Below, in pieces: positions 45,176-55,154 of a stretch of DNA of 64,000 nucleotides. The stretch is from Lycorma delicatula. Lineage: Eukaryota > Arthropoda > Insecta > Hemiptera > Fulgoridae. Within the stretch, counting starts at the first letter, position 1. Every line of letters begins with the position of its first letter. Below the pieces are notes generated by a model. It saw nothing but the letters and a program-made list of their open reading frames with translations, searched no databases and was not told the DNA's origin. The position numbers and the translations under genes are program-made. The stretch is taken from contig NC_134465.1 of NCBI RefSeq assembly GCF_047948215.1, positions 45,618,446-45,682,445 on the forward strand. The letters run 5' to 3'.

Positions 45176-45682
45176 TAAAAAACTTAAATAAATCCCTCAG
45201 TAAATGTTGGTGTATATCCTGGATCACGACGTAACTAAATACGCAAACATTCATTAGCATTGAGAGAGAGATTTATGTATAAATAGGTACAAATTTGTGT
45301 TAGGTGAACACAAATATTATTCCATATAAACAAATATAATTAGAATATACTGAGTACTGATACAAATTAAGGTAAAGTTGAAATACGAAAGTTATGCAAA
45401 GTTAATGAATGAATACTTTATTCCCTGTTACATTATTACGTCATTGAATTATTAAACAGGGTTTATTTGCTTAATTAATTACCAACAGTTTTAATAACTT
45501 TTCACAGTAACATTATTTTTAGTTGAAAACAGGGAAGGAAAAATTGCGTACAAAAAACTTTATATAGTGTATTTATCGGTATAAAATTCTATTTCAAATT
45601 TTTTTTTAAATAAATAAATTCTAAAGATTTCTTCATTATCAATAATGAATTAGCATATTTTATTTGTTTAAATATTCCAGTT
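45176..45682. other. A+T-rich sequence without recognisable feature
   Basis: Nothing recognised. Confidence 0.5.
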
Positions 45683-45830
45683 TACGTAGCGGAGTAGTAA
45701 ATCACCATTCTTTTATCCTGACGGTCTCAGGTTTTGAATCCCGATCATACATAATAATTTTCAAACGCCACAAAATATGCAGACCATACACATGTGTCAG
45801 GTTTCTAGCTTAAGTGATAACTAATTATCT
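45683..45830 (+). repeat. SINE1, tRNA-derived, diverged copy
   Basis: TAGCGGAGTAG (A box) and GGTTTTGAATCCC (B box region, with one extra T), then acgccacaaaatatgcag matching the SINE1 body at 5640-5670. Confidence 0.65.
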
Positions 45831-46357
45831 AACAAATAAAAAAAGAGAAACTAATTATAAAAAAGAAAGAAATTATTACTATCGAAAAACTATGCCAAAG
45901 ATAATGTATTGATTAGCTTAATAAATCAAATTTTTCTAAATAAAGGTCGAGAAAACAAATATTTTACTACAGTAAATTTAGACCAAAGTATTTTTCTTTT
46001 TTAAATGTAAATTTATTCTAAGAAAAAGTTTTTTAAATTTTACAAATTTGTATCATTTTTCTGTTAAATTTTAATCGGCTTTTTTTAATTACAAAAAAAT
46101 GATTTCCTTGTACGCCTATTAAATTATATATACACATTTTTTTTTTTTTTTAATGAAAAGTACATAAAATTTTATTTCACTAATAACTTCTATTTTTTTT
46201 TCATTTTTTTGTTGTTAATGAATTATTGTTTATTGTAAAAATATTTTTACAATTAGAGATTATTAATTATTAATAAATCATATATTTAAATTATATATAT
46301 AAAATATATAATAATTATATATATATAATTATAATATATAATTATATATATATAATA

Positions 46358-47598
46358 AAATCTTAACTAGAATTCTATACAGAAGATTTGAGAGGAGAGT
46401 GGAAGAAGTGTTAGGAGAAGACCAATTTGGTTTCAGGAAAAGTATAGGGAAAAGGGAAGCAATTTTAGGCCTCGGATTAATAGTAGAAGGAAGATTAAAG
46501 AAAAACAAACCGACATACTTGGCGTTTATAGACCTACAAAAGGCATTCGATAACGTAGACTGGAATAAAATGTTCAGCATTTTAAAAAAATTAGGGTTCA
46601 AATACAGAGATAGAAGAACAATTGCTAACATGTACAGGAACCAAACAGCAACAGTAACAATTGAAGAACATAAGAAAGAAGCCGTAATAAGAAAGGGAGT
46701 CCGACAAGGATGTTCCCTATCTCCGTTACTTTTTAATCTTTACTTGGAACTAGCAGTTAATGATGTTAAAGAACAATTTAGATTCGGAGTAACAGTACAA
46801 GGTGAAAAGATAAAGATGCTACGATTTGCTGATGATATAGTAATTCTAGCCGAGAGTAAAAAGGATTTAGAAGAAACAATGAACGGCATAGATGAAGTCC
46901 TACGCAAGAACTATCGCATGAAAATAAACAAGAACAAAACAAAAGTAATGAAATGTAGTAGAAATAACAAAGATGGACCGCTGAATGTGAAAATAGGAGG
47001 AGAAAAGATTATGGAAGTAAAAGAATTTTGTTATTTGGGAAGTAGAATTACTAAAGATGGACGAAGCAGGAGCGATATAAAATGCCGAATAGCACAAGCT
47101 AAACGAGCCTTCAGTAAGAAATATAATTTGTTTACATCAAAAATTAATTTAAATGTCAGGAAAGGATTTTTAAAAGTGTATGTTTGGAGTGTCGCTTTAC
47201 ATGGAAGTGAAACTTTGACAATCGGAGTGTCTGAGAAGAAAAGATTAGAAGCTTTTGAAATGCGGTGCTGTAGGAGAATGTTAAAAATCAGATGGGTGGA
47301 TAAAGTGACAAATGAAGAGGTATTGCGTCAAATAGATGAAGAAAGAATCATTTGGAAAAATATAGTTAAAAGAAGAGACAGACTTATAGGCCACATACTA
47401 AGGCATCCTGGAATAGTCGCTTTAATATTGGAAGGACAGGTAGAAGGGAAAAATTGTGTGGGCAGGCCACGTTTGGAATATGTAAAACAAATTGTTAGGG
47501 ATGTAGGATGTAGAGGGTATACTGAAATGAAACGACTAGCACTAGATAGGGAATCTTGGAGAGCTGCATCAAACCAGTCAAATGATTGAAGACAAAAA
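46358..47598 (+). mobile_element. L-alpha LINE, 5'-truncated copy with the longest intact RT frame
   Basis: Insertion of about 1.24 kb, from aatcttaactagaattctat to tgaagacaaaaaaaaa. ATATTTAAATT occurs at about 46279-46289 and at 47597-47608 and may be the target duplication, with TA-tract growth between it and the 5' end. Confidence 0.9.
46399..47589 (+). CDS. L-alpha reverse transcriptase, 396 codons, palm to C-terminus
   Basis: An uninterrupted frame (open upstream to about 46360, KILTRILYRRFERR) that lacks the N-terminal endonuclease and most RT fingers. Visible RT blocks are DQFGFRKSIGKREAI (residues 8-22), LAFIDLQKAFDNVDW (41-55, first catalytic Asp), RQGCSLSPLLFN (102-113) and LRFADDIVILA (141-151, catalytic Asp pair). 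Then come a thumb-like region and the post-RT block SETLTIGVSEKKRLEAFEMR and RDRLIGHILRHPGIVALILE, ending SNQSND. LINE RTs copy their own RNA at a nicked target. All three palm aspartates remain, but without fingers and endonuclease it is unlikely to retrotranspose. The stop-free frame marks it as a young insertion. The clade (RTE/CR1-like) is not resolved. Confidence 0.9.
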   Translation: MEEVLGEDQFGFRKSIGKREAILGLGLIVEGRLKKNKPTYLAFIDLQKAFDNVDWNKMFSILKKLGFKYRDRRTIANMYRNQTATVTIEEHKKEAVIRKGVRQGCSLSPLLFNLYLELAVNDVKEQFRFGVTVQGEKIKMLRFADDIVILAESKKDLEETMNGIDEVLRKNYRMKINKNKTKVMKCSRNNKDGPLNVKIGGEKIMEVKEFCYLGSRITKDGRSRSDIKCRIAQAKRAFSKKYNLFTSKINLNVRKGFLKVYVWSVALHGSETLTIGVSEKKRLEAFEMRCCRRMLKIRWVDKVTNEEVLRQIDEERIIWKNIVKRRDRLIGHILRHPGIVALILEGQVEGKNCVGRPRLEYVKQIVRDVGCRGYTEMKRLALDRESWRAASNQSND

Positions 47599-48256
47599 AA
47601 AATATTTAAATTTAAAAAAAATTAATAAATGAAGTCGGATTCGAACCGATGTGCCCTCTCCTTGTAAGATCCAAATATTTCATTAATTAAAATTTTATTT
47701 TGCTATGACTCTGGAACCAATGAAAATAAGTACCACTTATGATATATCGTTGAAAAGCTCTCAATAAGGGCTTATTACTGCAGTTATAAGAAAAATTCCA
47801 AAATTCAAATGTTATGGATTTTGGGCTGTTTTGGACATTTTTGGTCAAGTCGATTGCACTCAAAAGAGGAGGTGCACAACTAGATGTTACAACAGTCCTA
47901 AATCCAAAATTTCAACATTCTACGGCTAATCTTTTTTTTAGTTATGCGAGATAAATACGTACGTACGTACAGACGTCACGCGGAAACTTGTCAAAATGGA
48001 TTCAGGGATGATCAAAATGGATATTTCTGTTGAAATCTGATAATCGAGATTTATCTGGATTAAAATATTTCCTTTACTTCGTACAAGGAAGTAAAAATGA
48101 TTGTTTGTTTGTTTTTTATAAAGTTTATTATATAAATTTTGCTATAATTAAATTTTCTACAAGTTTTGATTATAAAATTTACGCATTTATTAATCATCTA
48201 AGAATACTATTGTACTTCAAACTTAAAAAAAAATGTGTTTTTCGTTACTAAATTTT

Positions 48257-48490
48257 TCTGTTGTACGTTGAATATCACGAAAATTACAGGAAATACAGTT
48301 CTTAGACCTGTTTTATTGATTTTTCAGGACAAAAGATTTATCTTATTTCACCAAAGGAACTGAAATCCTGGTGAAATATTTTGTTAGCCATAACTCTATA
48401 ACAAAGCGTTTTCAGACATGTCTGCATGATTTTTTTTCCTTATTTTAATCTCTATAATGAGTTTTCAAATTATAACCCTTCCCTCAATCC
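48257..48490 (+). mobile_element. Divergent LT-type right TIR remnant
   Basis: ttgtacgttgaatatcacga, cagttcttagacctgtttta, gaactgaaatcctggtgaaa, caaagcgttttcagacatgt and ataatgagttttcaaattat follow the LT right arm (15680-16010) in order at lower identity. Confidence 0.6.
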
Positions 48491-48694
48491 CTGGATATTT
48501 TTTAGTGGTGGGGAATAAATTTTAAGAAAATATTTTCTAAAAATATTCATATACAAATTAGGCTTAAAAGATTTGCTTAAGAAAATTTTTCTGTAGACCT
48601 AACATCCTCTTCAGAAGAGTCTAAAATAAGAAAAAGAATATTTTCAAAAAGTTATTCTGCATTTTAGGTACGAGGCCTATAATTTAAAAACGGA
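48491..48694. other. Unassigned sequence
   Basis: Nothing recognised. Confidence 0.4.
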
Positions 48695-48827
48695 TTGTAG
48701 ACATTTCTTGATATCTCTATATATGAATTACTAGCAGAAGTATTAGCATATATACTCAAATCTAGCAACAGCGAAGCATTGCCGGATCTGTTAATACTTC
48801 ATATACAGAGATATCAAGAAATGTCTG

Positions 48828-48830
<3 letters not shown>
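48695..48830. repeat. 33-bp inverted repeat around a family E fragment
   Basis: 48695-48727 and 48798-48830 are reverse complements with two mismatches (cores tagacatttcttgatatctc and gagatatcaagaaatgtctg). The 70-bp spacer includes actcaaatctagcaacagcg, matching family E at about 25260 in reverse. A (TA)n tract follows (48831-48856). Confidence 0.85.
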
Positions 48831-48856
<26 letters not shown>

Positions 48857-48861
<5 letters not shown>

Positions 48862-49021
48862 TGATTCAGGAGGATAGGGCAGTACTTTGCCAACTCATTA
48901 TAGAGGCTAAAAATAAGAAAAACGTTCATATAAACATAGGTCAGAAAACGCTTCGTTAGAGAGTTATACAGAGTGAAAGATTTCGCCCGAGTTTCAGTTA
49001 CTCCGGGTATAAATTAAGGCT
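48857..49021 (+). mobile_element. LT fragment (outer part of one TIR) after a TA tract
   Basis: tagagtgattcaggaggata through to ttactccgggtataaattaa, a close match to 14009-14170. Truncated within the arm. Confidence 0.9.
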
Positions 49022-49759
49022 AAAAAAAATAAAAAATGTTTCTTCATATATGTGTATTAAAGTATTAAATTAAACAGCGTCAATTTATTTAAATATTTTT
49101 TTTTTTTTAATTATTCATATCAGTCATAAGTGTGGGCGTTTTACAAGCAATAAATTGCCCTATTTTCTCGTAAAAGAGTTATAGGGAAATTGATATATAT
49201 ATATACATAAAAATATACATTATAAGACAGAGAGAGAGAGAGAGAGAGTGATTGAGAGGGAGAGAGTTTATATTATGTTCATTGATTTATAAAATCGTCT
49301 CCTCAGATTGGGAATAAGATATAGGCTGGTTGAAAAGCAATTTCTTCACGTAGAATCTACACGCGTGAACCAATCTAAATATTTAAATCAAATACCAAAG
49401 GGTGCAATTTACCATATTTCACGCTACCCTGCCTAAAAATGTTATTAAATTTTTCGATAAGAATAAATATATTACTAAAATTATACAAAATGTTCCGATT
49501 GATTTTTATGAGTTTTTTATTACAGATTTTATATAGGGTAAGAGTGATACTTTCAGGATAATAAATCGGTGACCTTGAGATGACTTTTTACTTGAGTAAC
49601 ATTCTTTGAACTTAGTTTATTGGTACTTATCGGTTATACGGGACCATTACTGAAATCTAATTTTTTTCCTATTTTTTCTAGTAAATTTGCATCATTTATC
49701 TATTATTTTATTATTTATGATATGAATTTAGAAGTATACGATAAAAATTATACATAACC
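49022..49759. other. A+T-rich stretch with a (GA)n tract
   Basis: GA repeats at about 49229-49247, extending with interruptions to 49266. No gene. Confidence 0.5.
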
Positions 49760-49885
49760 TTTGTACGCAACACGACGCGATAAAACTTATATACGTCTAA
49801 CTTATTTTATACGATTTTTATTTTTAACGTTAATCAGACGAGATTAGCGAGCGAAGCGGGCGTAAGTTATGTTTGATTAGATTAT
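49760..49885. repeat. Fragment with the tagcgagcgaagcg motif
   Basis: gattagcgagcgaagcgggc (about 49843-49862) followed by gtaagttatgtttgattaga resembles the inner arm of the 39.9-kb foldback element (gttagcgagcgaagcgagc then aggttaagtttggttaaat). Confidence 0.45.
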
Positions 49886-50235
49886 GTTGATTCCGTGTTT
49901 GGTATGTGGGTTCCCGTGATAGAGTGGGGACTCCTGGGGTCCGTTAGGTGTGAATTAATGATAAGACCGAGACCCGGCCGGGGGTGTGGGTTCCCGTATA
50001 CGCTTCGGCTCCTGCGCCGTCGGTTTGAGACTGGCAAAAGGAAAGACCGAGACCCGGTCTGCGTCAAGGGGGGGGGGGGGCTGGGAACGGCATAGCCGGA
50101 CCTGGTTTCTTCCGTCGGAGATTAGAGGCAGGCAATTAAAAGATCCGAAAAGGATACGTCCCCGAGCCGAGTATACTTAATTGGATGCCTGGCTCGGGGA
50201 TGTAGGGGGAAAAAAAAGAAAAGTTGATTCCGTGT
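49886..50235 (+). mobile_element. G+C-rich retroposon with 13-bp TSD and A-rich tail
   Basis: GTTGATTCCGTGT at 49886-49898 and 50223-50235 flanks a 324-bp insert that is strongly G+C-rich and ends ggggaaaaaaaagaaaa. Twin gagacccgg segments (49969-49977, 50050-50058) and a run of about 12 G (50069-50080) lie inside. The short frames in it are not convincing proteins. It is probably a LINE 3' UTR piece or a SINE of unknown family. Confidence 0.85.
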
Positions 50236-50714
50236 AATGACGAATCGCGCACGTATATGAACATAACCTAACCATTGTATTTCAGTCGGGGTCCCGTGTA
50301 ACCTATAAATAACACTTTATATCCGTGCGTGTATAACCACAAGGGGTGGACATTTTGCGCATATTCTTTAACAATTATGTAAGTAATAGCTTTTTATTAC
50401 ATCTGTTTTGTAAGTAACAAATACATTTTTTTATTCCACCTAAATTTCTCTTTCTTAAATTACATTTAAAATTGGGTAACAGGACTAAAAAATCACTCTG
50501 TATTATTTAAACAAATATTAAACAATAATTTTGATTCTTAGGTTGGTTATATTGATTCAAACTAATAAACATAACAATTGAGAGCTTCATTCTGACATGA
50601 CGTACAACGTCGACATTATTTTTACCTCTTAACAACAAAATGTATTTAAAATTTTTGTTTTTAAAATTCAAAATTCATTAATATATTAATTTGTGAAGGA
50701 AATAATTATAATGC
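50236..50714. other. A+T-rich sequence without recognisable feature
   Basis: Nothing recognised. Confidence 0.45.
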
Positions 50715-50775
50715 ATAACACATAAATATTCCTGATGATGGATTAATACCCGAAAGCGCTCGGACATAAAAATAG
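50715..50775 (+). other. Motif resembling the 3' region of Penelope-like elements (hammerhead-like core)
   Basis: CTGATGA at 50732-50738, a short GG...CC pair, then CGAAA at 50751-50755 and gcgctcgg. The CTGATGA-stem-GAAA layout recalls the hammerhead ribozyme cores reported in Penelope-like elements, but the stem is only about two base pairs. No PLE ORF was seen beside it. Confidence 0.3.
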
Positions 50776-50926
50776 TTGGTAAGTGGAAATTATTATGTAA
50801 TTAATTTATTTATATATACAGAGTAGAATCAAAAAGTAGTAGGACTGAATTTCTATAGCGAGATGGGAGCGGTTGAGGGGGTTCGGACCACCTGAGCGTA
50901 GTAGTGGGGAGCCTTCCGAAGAGACC

Positions 50927-51465
50927 GATATTTTTACTTGTGTCTCGTGACAGGACGGTGAGGAGTCACGAACTCGCACGAAATGAGCCGATCGCATGCT
51001 CGAGTCTCCTCACAGTCGGAGCCACGCGCGTATTTCAAATTCAACTTCTAATAAAAAAATGACGACTTGAACGTGAATTAAATTAAGGGCTTTTTTTTAT
51101 AATTTTAACATTTAAATAATTATTAATTATTCATAATTTTTAGTTATACTTATTTATGACCAATTATTTACAATTATTTTTGAATAAAAAATAAATATTT
51201 GATTAATTATAAATGTATTATTTCGATTATTTTTATCTTATGCTTTGTTTATTATTTTATTAACCCTTTCACCCAATACATTTTTCTGATAGTCCATTTT
51301 CGATGAAAATTTGTACCAATAGATTTTTTTATTAGTTTTTCAAAATTCAAAATGGTGGCCAAAAAAAAGAAAAAACTGTGAGGAGAACTCGAGCAAGCGA
51401 TCGGCTCATTTCGGGCGAGTTCGTGGCTCCTCACCGTCCTGTCTCGAGACACAAGTGATATTTTT
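50927..51465. mobile_element. Foldback/MITE, 521 bp, with 80-bp TIRs and 9-bp TSD
   Basis: GATATTTTT at 50927-50935 and 51457-51465 flanks an element starting ACTTGTGTCTCG (50936) and ending CGAGACACAAGT (51456). The arms 50936-51015 and 51377-51456 are inverted copies with about six differences. The centre is A+T-rich and non-coding. Long TIRs with a 9-bp target duplication are the pattern of Mutator-like elements. It is nested in the 5' part of the mariner. Confidence 0.92.
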
Positions 51466-51544
51466 TCCAGTTGCCTGCGGGCAAGCGGAGAGTAAGCACG
51501 TTGAATCCGCGAACCTGTGTTAAGAAGTGTCGTCGCGATCCGAG

Positions 51545-52182
51545 ATGGATAAAAATCTCGAGCAGCGCTACGCCATCAAATTCTGCGTCAAACTCGGGAA
51601 AACCGCGACGGAAATCCTCGGAATGATTAAGGACGCCTACCGGGATGCTGCCACGAGCCGCTCAACAGTGTTCATGTGGCATAAAATGTTCCAGGATGGG
51701 CGGGAGTTCGTCGAAGACGACCAGCGTGCAGGTCACCCTTCAACTTCAAGGTATGATGAAAATGTAGCCAAAGTGAAGGCGCCCAAAGTTCGTACCCCCT
51801 GGACAGACTGTGAATGCCAGTTTTTACATGAACGTGCTTGACAGGTTGCACAAGCGCGTCCTCCGCGTACGGCCAGATATCGCCGATTCTTGGAAGCTTT
51901 ACCACGACAACGCGCCGTGCCACACGGCGCTGCTGCTGAGGGAGTTTCTGGCCAAGCACAGGGTTGCCAGTCCAGATCTGACATCGCCGGACCTCTTCCT
52001 CTTCCCTCGGCTCAACTGGGACCTCAAGGGAAACCGATACAGCTCCGTAGAAGATCCAAGGGGCCGTGACGGCATCTCTGAAGGGGATCCCGGAAAGCGA
52101 GTTCCAGAAGGCGTACGCGCAGTGGGAATCGCGTTATACGCGTTTTGTCGAAGCACAAGGGTGCTATTTCAAGGACTACTAA
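51545..52182 (+). pseudogene. Mariner transposase lacking the first catalytic Asp region
   Basis: ATG at 51545 starts MDKNLEQRYAIKFCVKLGKT. The HTH region (RSTVFMWHKMFQDGREFVED) runs to NVAKVK at about 51777. The middle, including the expected GDESWxxxYxPETK block with the first Asp, is deleted. Sequence resumes with NASFYMNVLDRLHKRVLRVR and YHDNAPCHTALLLREFL (second Asp), then a short deletion, SPDLFLFPRLNWDLKGNRYS (third acidic block region damaged) and, after a frameshift, a tail ending YFKDY with TAA at 52180-52182. Inactive; at most mobilised in trans. Confidence 0.88.
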
Positions 52183-52256
52183 GGCTTTATACCGATTAGT
52201 TCAATAAAAAAAGTTAAATTAATTCAGTCCTACTACTTTTTCATCCTACCCTGTAT

Positions 52257-52799
52257 GCCTATGTATAAAATTTTGAGGCACAAAAATCTCGAAACTACTA
52301 TAACAGTTTCATTGAAATTTAGATATGCTTTTTTTAAAATTAGATGTAAATTGGTGAGTCATTCTTGACCATCATTATCAGGCGATCTCGGTCGGACCAC
52401 TTCTTAAGTGTGAATATTTTTAGAGTAGTTACTGTAAGACTTTGATGGGCTCCAGTAAAAAAACAAGAATGCTAACCGATAAACTGTTTTGCGCATAATA
52501 TTACATTTTTATTCATACATCCAAATAAAATGGATTTGAAGGTACGGAAGGCGTCGGAAAATTCTATTTTTAAAGATTATAGAGGTAGCGTTGCCGCCTT
52601 TCTGTCAAAATTGTAATACTTGCCACAGTGGGTGCCAGCGACAGCTCCTCGATAAAGATTGAAATTATTTATTTATCTTTCTCACATGTGTCAGATAACA
52701 CTAGCAACATAAATAAATAATTTAAAAAATATTACGGTTAATTTATTACTTATTCATTTTTTTTTTTTTGATCAGTTTTATGAGTAAAATTGTTTTTGT
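52257..52799. other. Unassigned sequence
   Basis: No ORF or shared repeat recognised; poly-T at about 52758-52769. Confidence 0.45.
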
Positions 52800-52809
52800 T
52801 TATATACTC

Positions 52810-53874
52810 TTTTTTTGTCTTCAGTCATTTGACTGGTTTGATGCAGCTCTCCAAGATTCCCTATCTAGTGCTAGTCGTTTCATTTCAGTATACCCTCTAC
52901 ATCCTACATCCCTAACAATTTGTTTTACATATTCCAAACGTGGCCTGCCTACACAATTGTTTCCTTCTACCTGTCCTTCCAATATTAAAGCGACTATTCC
53001 AGGATGACTTAGAATGTGGCCTATAAGTCTGTCTCTTCTTTTAACTATATTTTTCCAAATGCTTCTTTCTTCATCTATTTGCCGCAATACCTCTTCATTT
53101 GTCACTTTATCCACCCATTTGATTTTTAACATTCTCCTATAGCACCGCATTTCAAAAGCTTCTAATCTTTTCTTCTCAGATACTCCGATCGTCCAAGTTT
53201 CACTTCCATATAAAGCGACACTCCAAACATACACTTTCCAAAATCTTTTCCTGACATTTAAATTAATTTTTGATGTAAACAAATTATATTTCTTACTGAA
53301 GGCTCGTTTAGCTTGTGCTATTCGGCATTTTATATCGCTCCAGCTTCGTCCATCTTTTGTAATTCTACTTCCCAAATAACAAAATTCTTCTACCTCCATA
53401 ATCTTTTCTCCTCCTATTTTCACATTCAGTGGTCCATCTTTGTTATTTCTACGACATTTCATTACTTTTGTTTTGTTCTTGTTTATTTTCATGCGATAGT
53501 TCTTGCGTAGGACTTCATCCATGCCGTTCATTGTTTCTTCTAAATCCTTTTTACTCTCGGCTAGAATTACTATATCATACGCAAATCGTAGCATTTTTAT
53601 CTTTTCACCTTGTACTGTTACTCCGAATCTAAATTGTTCTTTAACATCATTAACTGTTAGTTCCATGTAAAGATTAAAAAGTAACGGAGATAGGGAACAT
53701 CCTTGTCGGATTCCCTTTCTTATTACGGCTTCTTTCTTATGTTCTTCAATCGTTACTGTTGCTGTTTGGTTCCTGTACATGTTAGCAATTGTTCTTCTAT
53801 CTCTGTATTTGAACCCTAATTTTTTTTAAAATGCTGAACATTTTATTCCAGTCTATGTTATCGAATGCCTTTTC
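52810..53874 (-). mobile_element. L-alpha LINE, 5'-truncated, with 10-bp TSD
   Basis: TTATATACTC at 52800-52809 and 53875-53884 flanks the insertion exactly. It is in minus orientation with a T-run (A-tail) at about 52811-52817. Confidence 0.95.
52821..53780 (-). CDS. L-alpha RT fragment, 319 codons, with active-site change FADD to FAYD
   Basis: An open frame from MYRNQTATVTIEEHKKEAVI to SNQSND. RQGCSLSPLLFN (residues 25-36) is intact, but motif 5 reads LRFAYDIVILA (residues 64-74), replacing the first Asp of the catalytic pair by Tyr. That should abolish polymerase activity. The first palm block lies upstream in decayed sequence (53781-53874, including a one-base slip in the A-run). The rest matches the 46.4-kb copy closely, with a few private changes (for example RRN for SRN). 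Clearly defective, though its frame is otherwise stop-free. Confidence 0.9.
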   Translation of the reverse strand: MYRNQTATVTIEEHKKEAVIRKGIRQGCSLSPLLFNLYMELTVNDVKEQFRFGVTVQGEKIKMLRFAYDIVILAESKKDLEETMNGMDEVLRKNYRMKINKNKTKVMKCRRNNKDGPLNVKIGGEKIMEVEEFCYLGSRITKDGRSWSDIKCRIAQAKRAFSKKYNLFTSKINLNVRKRFWKVYVWSVALYGSETWTIGVSEKKRLEAFEMRCYRRMLKIKWVDKVTNEEVLRQIDEERSIWKNIVKRRDRLIGHILSHPGIVALILEGQVEGNNCVGRPRLEYVKQIVRDVGCRGYTEMKRLALDRESWRAASNQSND

Positions 53875-53924
53875 TTATATACTCAAAATCTTAATTTACG
53901 ATGGTCCTTTGGAAGTTTGGAAAT

Positions 53925-54400
53925 CAATTAAATACCGTACAGTGATCTGTTTTTTGCTTACCGAAGGTAAAATAGCTGTTAATAATTACTTTCGTGTGAC
54001 CGATCAATACGGATAAAGTTAATTGAACCGCAGAAATTTTTAAAAGCGAAAAAAAATTTAAAGATGGTTGAATTTTAGTAACAGATAAGCACCGTTCTGG
54101 ATGTCGGACTCAAATTTCAACTCCAGAACTTAAAATTCAAATAAACTTTTTCAACCAAGAAAACTGACGGATAACGGATGAGATTATAGCTGAAAAATTA
54201 CAAGTGGTCGATACAATTAATAAAATTGTCATCGTCAAGCTCAAATATTGTAAAAAAAACAACAGGATGGGTTATAAAAGAATTAACAGATCAACAGTAG
54301 GAGATAAAAGTTTGCAAGTGCACAGAGCTAAAACAACGATATCAACAAAATGGTGATGCTTGTCCACGGCTATTCCCGTTGAATACATCTTAAGAGGTTT
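53925..54400 (+). pseudogene. Mariner-type transposase N-terminal remnant (third kind)
   Basis: KYRTVICFLLTEGKIA at about 53930-53977, KHRSGCRTQISTPELK at about 54085-54135, EIIAEKLQVVDTINKI at about 54181-54230, and, after a shift, RWVIKELTDQQ near 54268-54300 follow the order of mariner N-terminal HTH domains (YRxVIxFL...EG; RSGRP; IAEKLxVS; WVxHELT). No catalytic residues remain, and stops and shifts are frequent. No TIRs found. Distinct from both other mariners here. Confidence 0.55.
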
Positions 54401-54448
54401 TTTTATAACACGATTTTTATGTAAATAACTAAATACGTAATAGCTTTT

Positions 54449-55145
54449 ATTTCCTTGTACGAAGTAAAGAAATTATATTATTATCTTGAAAAATGTAGGT
54501 TTTCAAATTTCAACGGAAATATCTATTTTGACCATCTCTGAATCCATTTTGAATAATTTCGGCGTGACGTATGTACGTACATATCTATCTCGCATAACTA
54601 AAAAACGATTAGATGTAGGATGTTGAAATTTTGTATTTAGGACTGTTGTAACATCTAGTTGTGCACCTCCGTTTTTGATTGTAATCGACTGGACCAAAAG
54701 TGTCCAAAAAAGCCCAAAATCCAAAATATTTGGATTTTTTCTTTTTTTTTGTAACTGCAGTAATAAGCCCTTATTGAGAGCTTTCTAAAGATATAAGTGG
54801 TATTTATTTTCATTAGTTCCAGAGTTATTGCCAAATAAAATTTTAATTTATGAAATATTTGTATCTTACAAGGAAAAGTGTTCCATCGATTCGAATCGGA
54901 CTTCATCTACTATTTTTTTTTTTTTTTTTTTTTATTTCAATATATTGAATTATTAATAATTATTGACCTCTTATTGTAAAAAAAAAGTTTTGCAATAAAA
55001 AATAATAATTCAATATCAAAAAAGAAAAAATATCAGAAGTTACTAATAAAATAAAATTTGATGTACTTTTCATTTAAAAAAAATGTGTCTATGTAATTTA
55101 ATACACGTATAAGGAAGTCATGTAGTGTCCACATCAGATTTTTTA
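54449..55145 (+). repeat. Family B repeat, copy adjoining the 49-codon ORF
   Basis: TTTCCTTGTACG at about 54450-54461 to CGTATAAGGAAGT (55106-55118), then tcatgtagtgtccacatcag, leading into the ORF. Confidence 0.88.
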
Positions 55146-55154
55146 TTAAGTATT

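Larger units (their letters stand above)
46101..48092 (-). repeat. Family B repeat, reverse copy, split by L-alpha
   Basis: TTTCCTTGTACG at about 46103-46114 and CGTACAAGGAAGT at 48080-48092. Family sequence is interrupted from about 46290, first by an expanded TA tract and then by the LINE, and resumes near 47600 (aatgaagtcggattcgaacc). Confidence 0.9.
50819..52254 (+). mobile_element. Second mariner, internally deleted and carrying a nested foldback element
   Basis: Left end CAGAGTAGAATCAAAAAGTA and right end (inward) CAGGGTAGGATGAAAAAGTA, TIRs of about 33 bp ending around aggactgaatt, each flanked by TA (50817-50818, 52255-52256). Without the 521-bp nested insertion and its duplicated target it is about 0.9 kb. 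Its coding sequence is clearly more G+C-rich than the surroundings, unlike the 32-kb mariner. Confidence 0.92.
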
